Assembly (NCBI GenBank): GCA_008080565.1
Contig: VIKE01000017.1
Coordinates: 1 to 64,000, forward strand
Reading direction: 5' to 3'
Origin: Rhodocyclaceae bacterium
GTDB lineage: Bacteria > Pseudomonadota > Gammaproteobacteria > Burkholderiales > Rhodocyclaceae
DNA: 64,000 nt
Below the pieces are notes generated by a model. It was not told the DNA's origin. It did not search any database and saw only the letters and a list, made by a program, of their open reading frames with translations. The position numbers and the translations under genes are program-made. Positions within the stretch are counted from its first letter, which is position 1. Every line of letters begins with the position of its first letter. This document shows, piece by piece, positions 21,242-29,786 of this stretch.

Positions 21242-21286
21242 AACTACTCCGCACGCGGGGAAGTAGTTTTAGCATGCCCTCGCACT

Positions 21287-22051
21287 TCATGCAACGAGCA
21301 AGCCGGCGAGTACGAGCAGAAGCGCCAGGACCGGGCCGAAGGGCTGATCCAGCCCGAGGGCCAGGGCGAAGGCAACGACATAGGCCAGAACGCCGATGGC
21401 CAAGGCCCAGCCCAGGCCGGCGCGCCAGTTGGCAGCACGCCGGAAGGCCAGCCAGGGCGGGATGAAGACCAAGGCGAAAGCGCCCATGACGCCAAGGCTC
21501 ATGGTCGCCAGAGCCAGGCTGAGCGCCGCCATCAGATCGAAGCCAACCTGGATCGGCCAGGCCGGCAGGCCGCGCAAGCGAAAGAGATCGGGATAAACAC
21601 GGGCCAGCAGAAGACGGGACGACAAGGCGCGCAGGGCGAGCAAGGCGACAACGCCGCCGATGGCGACCGGCCAAAGTTCCTGGCTGCCGGCAAAATAGAG
21701 TTGTCCGTCGAACAGCGCATGGCCGAGGCGTTCGGCCATCGGCGCGTTGGCGGCCAGCAACACGGCGATGGCCCAGCCGCCGACCAGCAACAGGGCATCA
21801 CTTGCCCCGCCGGACAGTCGCAGGGCAAACAGGCGCCGGCCAGCACCGGCCAAGGCCGCCATGGACAATCCACCGAGGACCGGCGGCACGCCGGCAAGTA
21901 GGGCCAGCAAGGCCCCGGCCGCAGCAACATGCGAATAGGCCAGCGCAGCCAGCCATTCGTCGCGCAGGCGCAGATAGCAACCGAGCACCGGCAACACGAT
22001 GGCGCAGGCCAAGCCGGTCAGGAAAGGAATCAGGAAAAGTTCAGCCGACAT
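21287..22051 (-). CDS. znuB: Zinc/manganese-type ABC transporter permease
   Basis: Permease of the ABC-3 family, 254 residues with about eight membrane helices. Typical traits are LRLRDEWLAALAYSHVAAAG near residue 28, which fits the family's coupling region, and DLMAALSLALATMSLGVMG near 175. Its start overlaps the 3' end of the ATPase gene by 11 bases. It is the last gene of the metal-uptake operon. The symbol is assigned from the operon context with a His-rich binding protein. Confidence 0.82.
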   Translation of the reverse strand: MSAELFLIPFLTGLACAIVLPVLGCYLRLRDEWLAALAYSHVAAAGALLALLAGVPPVLGGLSMAALAGAGRRLFALRLSGGASDALLLVGGWAIAVLLAANAPMAERLGHALFDGQLYFAGSQELWPVAIGGVVALLALRALSSRLLLARVYPDLFRLRGLPAWPIQVGFDLMAALSLALATMSLGVMGAFALVFIPPWLAFRRAANWRAGLGWALAIGVLAYVVAFALALGLDQPFGPVLALLLVLAGLLVA

Positions 22052-22619
22052 CGTTGCCCCTCAGGCCAATCACCCGATCGCAAACGGCGTCGACGAAGGC
22101 GGTGTCGTGGCTGACGACGAGAATGCCGGCCCCGGCCGCGGCCCGGTCGCGCAGGTGTTCGGTCAGGTGGGCGACGCCGGCGACATCGAGGTTGTTGGTC
22201 GGCTCGTCGAGCAGCACCAGATCGGCCGGCGCTTGCAGAATGGCCCACAGCGTCAGGTAATGACGCTGGCCACCGGACAGTTTGTCGAGCCGGATGTCGA
22301 GACGATCGGCCAGCCAGGCGGGCAGGCCTTCGGGCGAAGCACCGGTCAGGGCGAGAAGTTCGCGGCCGGACAGGGGCATGCCGACAACCGGTGGCACATC
22401 CTGCCGCAGCAAGGCCAGACGAAGACCGGGGCGCTGCTCGATGCGCCCGGAAAACACCCTGGCCCGGCCGGACATGGCAGCCAGCAGCGTGCTCTTGCCG
22501 ACGCCGTTAGGGCCGGTCAGGCCAACGATTTCGCCAGCCGCGATAGTCAAATCGAGCGGCTGTGTCGCCGGCTGCTGCCAGCCGACGACCAACTGCTCAG
22601 TGCGGAGAAGACTGCTCAC
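22041..22619 (-). CDS. znuC: Zinc-type ABC transporter ATP-binding protein
   Basis: The ATPase of the metal importer. I place the start at a GTG that overlaps the znuA stop (GTGA) and follows a GAAAGGAG ribosome site, giving 192 residues. An upstream in-frame ATG exists at 22745 but its extra residues are antisense-like and lie inside znuA. Walker A is GPNGVGKSTL near residue 37, the ABC signature is LSGGQRHYL near 116, and Walker B is LVLLDEPTNNLD near 135. It is shorter than most ZnuC proteins at both ends but has every motif. Confidence 0.85.
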   Translation of the reverse strand: MSSLLRTEQLVVGWQQPATQPLDLTIAAGEIVGLTGPNGVGKSTLLAAMSGRARVFSGRIEQRPGLRLALLRQDVPPVVGMPLSGRELLALTGASPEGLPAWLADRLDIRLDKLSGGQRHYLTLWAILQAPADLVLLDEPTNNLDVAGVAHLTEHLRDRAAAGAGILVVSHDTAFVDAVCDRVIGLRGNDVG

Positions 22620-23512
22620 CGCGCTCCTTTCAACAGCCGTTGCACGGTATCGTCGAACAGCCCGAACAAGTCCTTGGCCTCCGGCGTTCCACCCACCGTG
22701 TAGGGCAGCAGAACGGCCGGCATGCCGGTCTTTCCTGCCATCCACTGACTTGGCCCTTCCTGCTGGTAAGCGGCGCGCAGGACCATTTTGGCCGGCGTGC
22801 TCTGCTGGCGGGCCAGCAGGCTGGTCAGATGACCGCTGGTCGGCTCGATGCCGGGCTTCGGTTCAAGCGCGCCGACTTCCTTCATGCCCAGCCAGTGCGT
22901 CAGATAGACGAAGGAGGCATGATGAACAAGCACCGGGACGCCCTTGAGCGGAGCGGCCTCTTTCTGCCAGCGTGCCATCGCCGTCTGCCATTTGCCGGCA
23001 AAGGCCTGGTAGCCCGACCGATAGGCGGCGGCATTCGGCGCATCGAGTTCGGCCATGCGCGCCGTCAGCGCCTCGCCGACTTTCAGCACATTGCGCGGAT
23101 CGAGGTGGGTGTGCGGATTGCCGGCGGCATGGACGTCGCCGTGGGCGCGGTCGAGGGTCGCCGGCACCTCAAGGCGATTAACGAAGTTGGCCGCCTCGAA
23201 ATACCCCGGCTGACCGGTCTGGATCCCTGAATTTCCGGAGTCACGGAGGACCAGCGGCAGCCAGCCGATTTCCAGATCGGCCCCGGCGGCGACGACCAGA
23301 TTGGCTTGCCGCGCCTGGGCCAGCAGCGAGGGCTTGGCTTCGATACGGTGCGGGTCCTGGAAGGCGTTGGTCGCGGTGTAGACCTTGACCTTGCTGCCCC
23401 CGATTTCCTGCGCCAGAGCGCCCCATTCCGGCACGGTGGCGAAGATTCTGAGGTCGGCCTGGGCGGTTCCCACGGTCAACCCGAAAAAACAGGCAAAAAT
23501 GAAATGTTTCAT
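22616..23512 (-). CDS. znuA: Zinc-type ABC transporter substrate-binding protein
   Basis: A periplasmic metal-binding protein of cluster A-I, 298 residues. The signal peptide is MKHFIFACFFGLTVGTAQA. Metal-ligand histidines are likely His55 (QDPHRIEA) and one of the His cluster HGDVHAAGNPHTHLD (124-136), with a further His in LVHHASFVYL near 196. The hydrophobic core of the signal peptide is encoded by a copy of the dispersed TTGACCGTG repeat (23467-23505). Zinc rather than manganese is favoured by the His-rich loop, but this is inference. Confidence 0.86.
   Translation of the reverse strand: MKHFIFACFFGLTVGTAQADLRIFATVPEWGALAQEIGGSKVKVYTATNAFQDPHRIEAKPSLLAQARQANLVVAAGADLEIGWLPLVLRDSGNSGIQTGQPGYFEAANFVNRLEVPATLDRAHGDVHAAGNPHTHLDPRNVLKVGEALTARMAELDAPNAAAYRSGYQAFAGKWQTAMARWQKEAAPLKGVPVLVHHASFVYLTHWLGMKEVGALEPKPGIEPTSGHLTSLLARQQSTPAKMVLRAAYQQEGPSQWMAGKTGMPAVLLPYTVGGTPEAKDLFGLFDDTVQRLLKGAR
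23467..23505 (-). repeat. Dispersed TTGACCGTG repeat, copy 2, inside znuA
   Basis: On the minus strand: ATTTTTGCC, a T run, then CGGGTTGACCGTGGGAA. It is read in frame and supplies residues FIFACFFGLTVG of the ZnuA signal peptide. Confidence 0.65.
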
Positions 23513-23521
23513 CGTTGGCTC

Positions 23522-24850
23522 CTAGAACTTGTGCGCGCCGTGGGCGCCCAGGCTCATGACGTACTGCAAGGTCAGCTGGTTGTCGGTGATGCCGAACATC
23601 GACTTGTCCTGGGCAATTTGCAGACGAACGCGCGAGAACTCGCTCCAGCTGTAATCGACCATCGCCGACGCCTTCTTCGGCCGATAGCTGTCGACGACCA
23701 GATTGGCCGCGTTGGCGCCGAAATCGCGCGTACCGCTGTCGAGCTGTTCGTAACGCAGGCCGGCTCGCCACTGCGGGGTGAACTGGTAAACGCCTTGAGC
23801 GTACCAGCCGGACTGGCGGGTTTTATAGCCGCTGGTCACGCTACTGCCGTCGGCCAGCGGGTCGCAGGTGTTGCCGACGCCCTCGTCGTCGGAACAGGTC
23901 AAATCACCCTTTTCGCGCCGCTGAAAGTACTCGGTTTGAAACTTGAAGTTCTGATACTTCGGATTGCCATTCGGCGCCCATTTCCAGACAAAATCAGCCA
24001 GCCAGGTCGCCGAATCGCCGGTGAATGCACCCAGCGCCTCGGCGCCATTGATGTCCTCGAAATGCGCCCCGCGCTCACTGGCCTTCGTCTTCAAATACGA
24101 CACCCCGGCTCGCCACGCGTTGGAAGCACCGATATCGCCGCCGATGTGGGCGAAGATCGCCCCGGCGCCAGCGCCATTCTTGTTGCGATCAGTTCCCGGG
24201 AAGTTGGCGCCACGACCAACTTCAGCCCCGAACTCAAGGAAAACCGGCGTCGGCGCCAGCCATTTCAACTGCAGCCCATCCTGTGCATAGCTGGCGTGCT
24301 CGCCGAACATGGCCCGATACATGAGCGGCGCATCGGCGAAATCCCACATGTGCGGGTGCTGCTCGTTCAGGTAGCCAATGCCGGAGCGCATGCGCCCGCC
24401 CTTGAGTCCGACGCCATGGCCGATGGCGAGCGACTGGAACCAGGCTTCCTCGACCTCGACTTCGCCGTCGGCCAGCGCCAGAATCGCTTGCCCGCGCCAG
24501 TAAGGGTCGATGTTGGCAGCCAGCACCAGCTCGGTGTGCTCGACCGAAAACCCGCGCTTGTTGATACCCTCAATCGCGCCAGCGGCGTGATCATGGCCAC
24601 CAGCAGGCACAAAACCGGTGATGCCGCGCTCGGCAACATCCTTCATGTTCTTGTACTGCCCCTGGAGGATGAGCGACACCTCGGGATTGAAGCCGCTGGC
24701 TCGCGCACTCGCGCTTGCCGCTGGCGTTACGGCGACTGTCGCCGGCGCTGCCTTGACCTCGGCAGCCGGTTTGGCAGACTTGGCCTGATCTTCGGCCTCG
24801 GCCAGCTTTTTCTCGAGCGAGGCGATGCGTTGCTCGTAGGTTTTCTTCAT
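23522..24850 (-). CDS. Outer-membrane porin-like protein of the zinc operon, 5' end probably damaged
   Basis: A 442-residue frame that starts with a coiled coil (MKKTYEQRIASLEKKLAEAE), an Ala/Pro/Lys linker, then a beta-barrel-like region from about 55 to the C-terminal Phe (GAHGAHKF), typical of outer-membrane proteins. It lies nine bases before znuA, in the position of outer-membrane proteins serving zinc uptake. The frame as it stands has no signal peptide. The coiled coil continues upstream in frame (QFQAIRAQIDD) without a start codon, and a fragment that looks like a signal-peptide end (FPQSAACYA) sits in the next frame, right after a copy of the dispersed repeat. I infer a lost or frameshifted 5' end. 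Confidence 0.75.
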   Translation of the reverse strand: MKKTYEQRIASLEKKLAEAEDQAKSAKPAAEVKAAPATVAVTPAASASARASGFNPEVSLILQGQYKNMKDVAERGITGFVPAGGHDHAAGAIEGINKRGFSVEHTELVLAANIDPYWRGQAILALADGEVEVEEAWFQSLAIGHGVGLKGGRMRSGIGYLNEQHPHMWDFADAPLMYRAMFGEHASYAQDGLQLKWLAPTPVFLEFGAEVGRGANFPGTDRNKNGAGAGAIFAHIGGDIGASNAWRAGVSYLKTKASERGAHFEDINGAEALGAFTGDSATWLADFVWKWAPNGNPKYQNFKFQTEYFQRREKGDLTCSDDEGVGNTCDPLADGSSVTSGYKTRQSGWYAQGVYQFTPQWRAGLRYEQLDSGTRDFGANAANLVVDSYRPKKASAMVDYSWSEFSRVRLQIAQDKSMFGITDNQLTLQYVMSLGAHGAHKF

Positions 24851-24905
24851 GTCGTCGATCTGGGCGCGAATGGCCTGAAATTGCGTAACAAGCGGCCGAC
24901 TGCGG

Positions 24906-24960
24906 GAATCCCACGGTCAACCGGGTTTACTACGTGAAAACGTAAAAAACGGGCAATTTC
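24906..24960 (-). repeat. Dispersed TTGACCGTG repeat, copy 3
   Basis: The minus strand carries ATTGCCCG, a T run, an extra segment of about 18 bases, then CCCGGTTGACCGTGGGA. It fills the gap between the 93-residue secreted protein and the porin, exactly where the porin's signal peptide should be encoded. Confidence 0.6.
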
Positions 24961-25240
24961 AGAAAAGCGGCGGGCCCTGCTGAGTCGCGATGGGCGCCGG
25001 GAACGCGTCGCGGCCATGGGCCGAGAACGATTCCGGAACAAGCTGAACGGCGAGCACCGGCGGCAAGGCCGCCAGCGATGGCAAGGCCGTACCGAGGTCA
25101 TGTGCGGCCAGACAAAGCTGGCAGACATGGGTCGGCAAGCCATCCTCGTTGCTCGCCGCATGCTCGACGGCGTGCGCCCCCGTCGCCAACTGGGCGAAGA
25201 AGAGCACGACAACGAGAAGGAGACGGCGCAGCGGAAGCAT
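24959..25240 (-). CDS. Small secreted Cys/His protein (DUF2946-like)
   Basis: The protein has 93 residues with a clear signal peptide (RRLLLVVVLFFAQLATGAHA). The short mature part contains HVCQLCLAAHD, a Cys-x-x-Cys with nearby His that could bind a metal. It is the first gene of the apparent zinc operon. The resemblance to the DUF2946 family is from memory and from layout; no function can be stated. Confidence 0.6.
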   Translation of the reverse strand: MLPLRRLLLVVVLFFAQLATGAHAVEHAASNEDGLPTHVCQLCLAAHDLGTALPSLAALPPVLAVQLVPESFSAHGRDAFPAPIATQQGPPLF

Positions 25241-25288
25241 CTATTCAGTCTATCAGGCCAGCGTTACGTTCAAATGGCGGAGCAGCAC

Positions 25289-26479
25289 TCAGTCTACCTG
25301 CACCAGCAGGCCTTTGAGATACTCACCTTCGGGAAAGTTCAACGCCACCGGATGATCGGCCGCGCCGGCCAGGCGACGAACGATGCGGGCACTGCGTCCG
25401 GCATCGAGGGCCGAGTCGGCGATGATTTTCTGGAACATCTCCAGCCCGACGCCTCCGGAGCACGAGTAAGTCATCAACAGACCGCCCGGCTTGAGCAGCC
25501 GGCAGCCCAGAATATTGATGTCCTTGTAGGCCTTCGCCGCCCGGTCGGCATGGGCGGCAGACGGCGCAAACTTGGGCGGATCGAGGACGATGAGGTCGAA
25601 CAGCTTCCCGGCCTTGCGGAAATCGCGCAGCGCCTGAAAAACATCGGCTTCCTGCCATTGCGCCCGGTCGGCCGGCAATTTCGGATTGAGCGCCAGATTG
25701 GCCTGAGCCTGGGCCAGCGCCGGGCCGGAGGAATCGATGGACAGCACGCTCTTGGCGCCACCCGCCAACGCCTGCAGCGAAAAGCCGCCGGTGTAGCAGA
25801 AGCAATTCAGCACGTCCTTGCCAGCCGACAACTGGCCGAGCAAGGCGCGATTCTCGCGCTGATCGAGATAGAAACCGGTCTTGTGGCCACCAGCGATATC
25901 AATCGCCAGACGAACCCCGTTTTCGTCAATGGACAACGGCGTCGTCGGCGCCTCGCCATGCAGCCAACCGGTCGTCGGGCCGAGACCTTCGAGACCGCGG
26001 ACATCGGAATCAGAACGTTCATAAACGCGGGCACAACCGGTCGCCTTGACCAGCCCGGCGACGATGGCGTTGCGCCATTTGTCGGCACCGGCCGAAGTCA
26101 GCTGGACAACCACCGTGTCGCCATACTGGTCGGCGATGACACCGGGCAGACCGTCGGATTCGGCATGGATCAGGCGCAGGCCCTGCTGGCCGCGCAGTTC
26201 CGGCAGCGATTGGCGGAGCGCCACGGCTGCCGCGATGCGCCGCTTGAAGAAAGCGTCGTCGATGGACTCTTCGGCATCGAAGGTCCAGAAGCGCGCCCGG
26301 ATCTGCGACTTCGGGCTGTAGGCCGCACGGCCAAGCGGGCGCAGATTGTCGGCCAACACTTCAACCGTATCGCCCGGTCGCGCCCGGCCCTCAAGACGGC
26401 CGACCGAACCGGCGAACAACCAGGGGTGATGTTTGAACGCCGAACGTTCCTTGCCTGGAAGCAGAATCAGCTGAGCCAT
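25289..26479 (-). CDS. rlmI: 23S rRNA m5C1962 methyltransferase
   Basis: A SAM-dependent methyltransferase that modifies C1962 of 23S rRNA. I start at MAQLILLPGKERSAF, giving 396 residues, the same length as the E. coli enzyme. A PUA domain covers the first 75 residues (HHPWLFAGSV), then EEI and Rossmann domains. The SAM motif is VLNCFCYTGGFSLQA near 222 and the catalytic segment is LDPPKFAPS near 300 with TYSCSGGVG near 345. It lies downstream of the small basic protein gene, with a terminator between them. Confidence 0.93.
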   Translation of the reverse strand: MAQLILLPGKERSAFKHHPWLFAGSVGRLEGRARPGDTVEVLADNLRPLGRAAYSPKSQIRARFWTFDAEESIDDAFFKRRIAAAVALRQSLPELRGQQGLRLIHAESDGLPGVIADQYGDTVVVQLTSAGADKWRNAIVAGLVKATGCARVYERSDSDVRGLEGLGPTTGWLHGEAPTTPLSIDENGVRLAIDIAGGHKTGFYLDQRENRALLGQLSAGKDVLNCFCYTGGFSLQALAGGAKSVLSIDSSGPALAQAQANLALNPKLPADRAQWQEADVFQALRDFRKAGKLFDLIVLDPPKFAPSAAHADRAAKAYKDINILGCRLLKPGGLLMTYSCSGGVGLEMFQKIIADSALDAGRSARIVRRLAGAADHPVALNFPEGEYLKGLLVQVD

Positions 26480-26494
26480 GTTTTTCCCGAAGAC

Positions 26495-26535
26495 AAAAAT
26501 GAAGAAGCCCCGGTCACCTTGCGGCAACCGGGGCT
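26495..26535 (-). terminator. Rho-independent terminator after the 52-residue protein gene
   Basis: On the minus strand a perfect 9-bp stem, AGCCCCGGT with ACCGGGGCT, encloses a 12-base loop and is followed by TCTTCATTTTTG. It lies 19 bases past the stop of the small gene. Confidence 0.85.
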
Positions 26536-26553
26536 CGGAATTCTGGTGAAAAC

Positions 26554-26712
26554 TTAAGCGCCCAGAGCCTTACGGTTGCGCTGATGGCACTCGGCGCCGT
26601 ACATGACCTTGAACATGGTCTTGCTCATGCCTTTGAACAGGCGCTTGGTGGACTTCGAAATACAGCGGCGCTCCAGCGAGGAACGACGAACACGATTGAT
26701 GGTAGCGGCCAT
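26554..26712 (-). CDS. Small basic protein of 52 residues, unknown
   Basis: An open frame of 52 residues beginning MAATINRVRRSSLERRC and ending RNRKALGA. It is strongly basic (many Arg and Lys), with two Cys, and its middle helix KRLFKGMSKTMFKVMYG is amphipathic. It is not ribosomal protein S21, which it superficially recalls by size and charge. It is well supported as a gene: AAGGAG lies five bases before the ATG, a near-consensus promoter lies upstream and a strong terminator follows, so it is a single-gene transcript that is probably highly expressed. A nucleic-acid or ribosome-associated role is only a guess. Confidence 0.75.
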   Translation of the reverse strand: MAATINRVRRSSLERRCISKSTKRLFKGMSKTMFKVMYGAECHQRNRKALGA

Positions 26713-26750
26713 GAAAACTCCTTGAATCCAGCGAATTTGCGAAACCGCAG

Positions 26751-26779
26751 AGGATAGCGCCCTGTGGATGAATCGTCAA
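26751..26779 (-). promoter_or_regulatory. Sigma70 promoter of the 52-residue protein gene
   Basis: On the minus strand TTGACG (26779-26774), a 17-base spacer and TATCCT (26756-26751) lie about 40 bases before the start codon. Confidence 0.7.
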
Positions 26780-26786
26780 CGAAGCC

Positions 26787-26824
26787 TTGATTTTTCGCCG
26801 ATTTTTCCGGTTGACCGTGGGAAA
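26787..26824 (+). repeat. Dispersed TTGACCGTG repeat, copy 4
   Basis: The plus strand reads GATTTTTCGCCGATTTTT then CCGGTTGACCGTGGGAA. It is intergenic, between the xerC stop and the promoter of the small basic protein, and is the closest copy to the consensus. Confidence 0.75.
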
Positions 26825-26830
26825 CAATCA

Positions 26831-27727
26831 CTATTTCGCTTTGGCCCGCGGGTGGGCCGAATCATAGACCTTGGCCAGATGTTGGAAGTCAAGATGGGTA
26901 TAGACCTGCGTCGAAGCGATGCTGGCGTGGCCGAGCATTTCCTGCACGGCGCGCAGGTCGCCCGACGACTGCAGGACGTGCGAGGCGAAGGAGTGGCGCA
27001 GCATGTGCGGATGGACGTGGGCCGGCAAGCCCAGCAGCACGGCCCGTCTAGCCAGCCGCGACTCGACCAGACGCGGACTGATACGCCCGCCGCGCTGGCC
27101 GACGAACAGCGCCTTTTCTCCCGGCTTGGCCAATTGCTCGCGCAACACGGCCCACGCGGCCAGCGCCTCGCGCGCCTTGCTACCGACCGGCACCAGACGC
27201 AACTTGCTGCGCTTGCCGAGGACGCGGATCTCACCTTCGTGGGCCACGCTGTCGAGCACCTCGCAATCGAGCGAAACCAGCTCGGCCAAACGCAGGCCGG
27301 AGGAGTAGAAGAGCTCGAACATGGCCAGATCACGGGCACCCTGCACCGGATCGTCGTCCTCGAACGGCGCCAGCAGGCGGGCGGTTTCGTCGACGGACAG
27401 CGCCTTCGGCAACATTCGCGGCGATTTCGGCGGCCGAATGCCATCGCAGGGATTGGCCTTGATCAGGCCACGCTCGCCAAGCCAGCCAAAAAATCCACGC
27501 CAGGCTGACAGCGTCCGCGCCAGCGAACGGCCACCCAGCCCCTGGCCATGGAGTTGGGCGACAAAACGGCGGATGTGATGAACAAGCAGGCTGGCCAGCG
27601 GGGTTTCTTCCGTCGCCGCCAGCAGCTTTCTCAGATCGCGTCGATAGTTTGAAATGGTGTGCGGCGACAACCGGCGCTGATCCGAAAGTTCGGCCAGCCA
27701 GGCGTCGACCGCAGCAGCCGGTGTCAC
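26831..27727 (-). CDS. xerC: Tyrosine recombinase XerC
   Basis: It resolves chromosome dimers at dif together with XerD. I start at a GTG that overlaps the stop of the DUF484 gene (GTGA), giving 298 residues, the family length; the frame stays open upstream to 28048 but that extension is antisense-like. The N-terminal SAM-like domain contains LSPHTISNYRRDL. The catalytic set is visible: Arg in SSGLRLAEL, HPHMLRHSFASH, His in LGHASI and the nucleophile Tyr in TQVYTH. The order xerC-DUF484-dapF is conserved in proteobacteria, so this is a housekeeping recombinase and not an island integrase. Confidence 0.95.
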   Translation of the reverse strand: MTPAAAVDAWLAELSDQRRLSPHTISNYRRDLRKLLAATEETPLASLLVHHIRRFVAQLHGQGLGGRSLARTLSAWRGFFGWLGERGLIKANPCDGIRPPKSPRMLPKALSVDETARLLAPFEDDDPVQGARDLAMFELFYSSGLRLAELVSLDCEVLDSVAHEGEIRVLGKRSKLRLVPVGSKAREALAAWAVLREQLAKPGEKALFVGQRGGRISPRLVESRLARRAVLLGLPAHVHPHMLRHSFASHVLQSSGDLRAVQEMLGHASIASTQVYTHLDFQHLAKVYDSAHPRAKAK

Positions 27728-28395
27728 AGCACGCTCTTGGTCACTCTGGCCAGCGCGGCGGAAACCATTTCGCCGAGGCGCTCGAGGTACAAGGTACCCA
27801 TGTCGGCGTAGAAGCGTTGCGCCTCCTCGCTGCCCAGCGCGATCATGCCGATGGTGCCACCACCGTTGCGCAGGGCGATCAACGCCTGCGAACGAATGTG
27901 GGAAGCGGCTTCGCCGAACCACGAGGTCGTGCCGAAACCGGCCGTCGAGCCACAATACGGCCGGGCCAGCGTTTCGGCAAAAACCTGCAGCTCTTCGCTG
28001 ACGGCGGCAAATTCCGGCAAATCCTCGATCCCTTCCGGCTTGTCCCACAGGCGCAGGGCTACATGCGGCACAGCGAAGTCATCGCGAAGATGGAAGTTGA
28101 GCAGATGGATCACAGCCTGGAAGGTCTCGGCGGCAATCAGCGCCACGGACAGGCGATGCACTTTCTCGCTGATCTGGTCGTTTTCCTCGCCAAACGAAAT
28201 CAGTTCGGCCAGCTTGCTCTCGGTCGCCCGGTTCTTGTCGCGCAGGGTCAGCATCTGGCGCTCGGCCAGCGAGACGGTGCGGCCGCCATGCGGATGCGGG
28301 ACGAAAATCTGGGCCATCAGGTCGGCGTACTGCTCGAAAAAGCCCGGATTGTTTTTCAGGTAGTCCGCGATTTCGTCGGGGAACATGGCGCTCAT
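27724..28395 (-). CDS. DUF484 family protein
   Basis: The protein has 223 residues. The N-terminus [23 protein letters not shown] is the DUF484 signature and the C-terminal 130 residues form a GAF-like domain. The family always sits between dapF and xerC but its role is not established. Its start overlaps the dapF stop (ATGA) and its stop overlaps the xerC start. Confidence 0.88.
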   Translation of the reverse strand: MSAMFPDEIADYLKNNPGFFEQYADLMAQIFVPHPHGGRTVSLAERQMLTLRDKNRATESKLAELISFGEENDQISEKVHRLSVALIAAETFQAVIHLLNFHLRDDFAVPHVALRLWDKPEGIEDLPEFAAVSEELQVFAETLARPYCGSTAGFGTTSWFGEAASHIRSQALIALRNGGGTIGMIALGSEEAQRFYADMGTLYLERLGEMVSAALARVTKSVL

Positions 28396-29222
28396 AATTC
28401 AATTTCTCCAGTGAATACCGTTACCGCCGGACCGGTCATCAAGACCGGCCGCTCGCCGCCGCCCCAGGCAATGTTCAGATCGCCGCCGCGCGTCGTGACG
28501 CGAACCGGCGAATCAAGCAAGCCGCGGCGAATGCCGGCGACCACGGCCGCACAAGCGCCGGTGCCACAAGCCATCGTTTCGCCCGCGCCACGCTCGTAAA
28601 CACGCAGTTTGATGGCGTGGCGATCGACGATTTGCATGAATCCCGCGTTAACCCGCTGCGGGAAGCGGGGATGTTTTTCGATCAATGGCCCGTGCTCGCC
28701 GACCGGGGCTGAATCGACGCTATCCACGACCTGCACGGCATGCGGATTACCCATCGAGACCACGCTGGTTTCGAGTGTTTCGTCGGCCACGTCGAGCATG
28801 TGCACAATCACGTCATCGTCAGCGAGGAACGGAATTTCAGCTGGCAAAAAGCGCGGCACACCCATGTCTACCGTGACATTGCCATCGCCTTCGAGGCGCG
28901 GCGTAATCAGGCCTTTCATCGTTTCAACCCGAATTTCGCGCTTGTCGGTCAGGCCTTGATCGTGCACAAAACGCACGAAGCAGCGCGCGCCGTTGCCGCA
29001 CTGCTCGACCTCACCGCCGTCGGCATTGAAGATGCGGTAGCGGAAATCGACGCCCGCTTGGGTCGCCTTTTCAACCAGCAAAATCTGGTCGCAGCCCACA
29101 CCGAAATGGCGGTCGGCCAGATAGCACAGTTGTTCTGGCGTCAGCGCCAGCGACTGACGAATGCCGTCAAGGACAACGAAATCGTTGCCCAGACCATGCA
29201 TTTTTGAGAATTTGAGTTTCAC
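28392..29222 (-). CDS. dapF: Diaminopimelate epimerase
   Basis: It converts LL- to meso-diaminopimelate for lysine and peptidoglycan. The two catalytic cysteines are in QCGNGARCF near residue 75 and ACGTGACAA near 222, and [11 protein letters not shown] marks the N-terminus. I prefer the GTG at 29222, preceded by GAGG at good spacing, over another GTG at 29234. It is coupled to DUF484 and xerC. Confidence 0.95.
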   Translation of the reverse strand: MKLKFSKMHGLGNDFVVLDGIRQSLALTPEQLCYLADRHFGVGCDQILLVEKATQAGVDFRYRIFNADGGEVEQCGNGARCFVRFVHDQGLTDKREIRVETMKGLITPRLEGDGNVTVDMGVPRFLPAEIPFLADDDVIVHMLDVADETLETSVVSMGNPHAVQVVDSVDSAPVGEHGPLIEKHPRFPQRVNAGFMQIVDRHAIKLRVYERGAGETMACGTGACAAVVAGIRRGLLDSPVRVTTRGGDLNIAWGGGERPVLMTGPAVTVFTGEIEL

Positions 29223-29282
29223 GTACTGCCTCACCGAATGATTTTAAAAAGCATAGCAGAGACAGAGAGTTGCCTCAAAACC

Positions 29283-29786
29283 TTAAAGTTTCTTCTCCAT
29301 CACAAAATCGTCCATGACATAGCCGTGGCCGATGTCGTCGACAATCGCCTCACGCACGACGAAACCGTATTTCATGTACGAATTGATCGCCTTGTCGTTG
29401 CGCTTGTTGACCGCCAGAATCACACAGGGATAGCCCTCTTTTTTTGCCCGCGCGGCAACATGGGCGATCAACTGCCCGCCAACGCCCTGACGCTGCACGT
29501 CGGGGTGGATATAGAGCTTGTCGAGCTTGAACTCACCCTTGTAAATTTCGCTGAAGGCGAAGCCGACGCGGCGATCACCGAGAAAAGCCTGGTCGAGCCA
29601 TTTGTGCAAGTCCTCGAGATCATCGTACAGACGCTCATGGCCGTAGCGTTGCTCGAGCATGAAATCGATCTGTTCCTGGGTGATGATTCCGGGGTAGGTG
29701 GCCTGCCAGATTTCGCGGGCCAGGGCCGAGATCGCCGGCACATCGGGCGGCGTCACGGGACGGATTTCAACGTTCAGGCTGTTCAT
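29283..29786 (-). CDS. GNAT family N-acetyltransferase
   Basis: A 167-residue acetyl-CoA-dependent acyltransferase. The acetyl-CoA loop is VQRQGVGGQLIAHV near residue 100, flanked by LDKLYIHPD before and VILAVNKRNDKAINSYMKYG after, the normal GNAT order. The substrate is unknown. Its start overlaps the stop of the acyltransferase gene upstream (ATGA), so it is the third gene of a lipid A acyltransferase transcript. Confidence 0.85.
   Translation of the reverse strand: MNSLNVEIRPVTPPDVPAISALAREIWQATYPGIITQEQIDFMLEQRYGHERLYDDLEDLHKWLDQAFLGDRRVGFAFSEIYKGEFKLDKLYIHPDVQRQGVGGQLIAHVAARAKKEGYPCVILAVNKRNDKAINSYMKYGFVVREAIVDDIGHGYVMDDFVMEKKL

Noticed and set aside
20000-21901. A 633-codon open frame antisense to the STAS protein and znuB
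   Set aside because: It spans two real genes on the other strand and has a Gln/Arg/Gly-rich shadow composition.
26554-26712. Ribosomal protein S21 (rpsU)
   Set aside because: Size and charge are similar, but the translated sequence has none of the S21 signature; kept as an unknown small basic protein.
26831-27727. XerC as the integrase of the island
   Set aside because: Its place between the small-protein gene and DUF484-dapF is the conserved housekeeping locus, 13 kb from the island.
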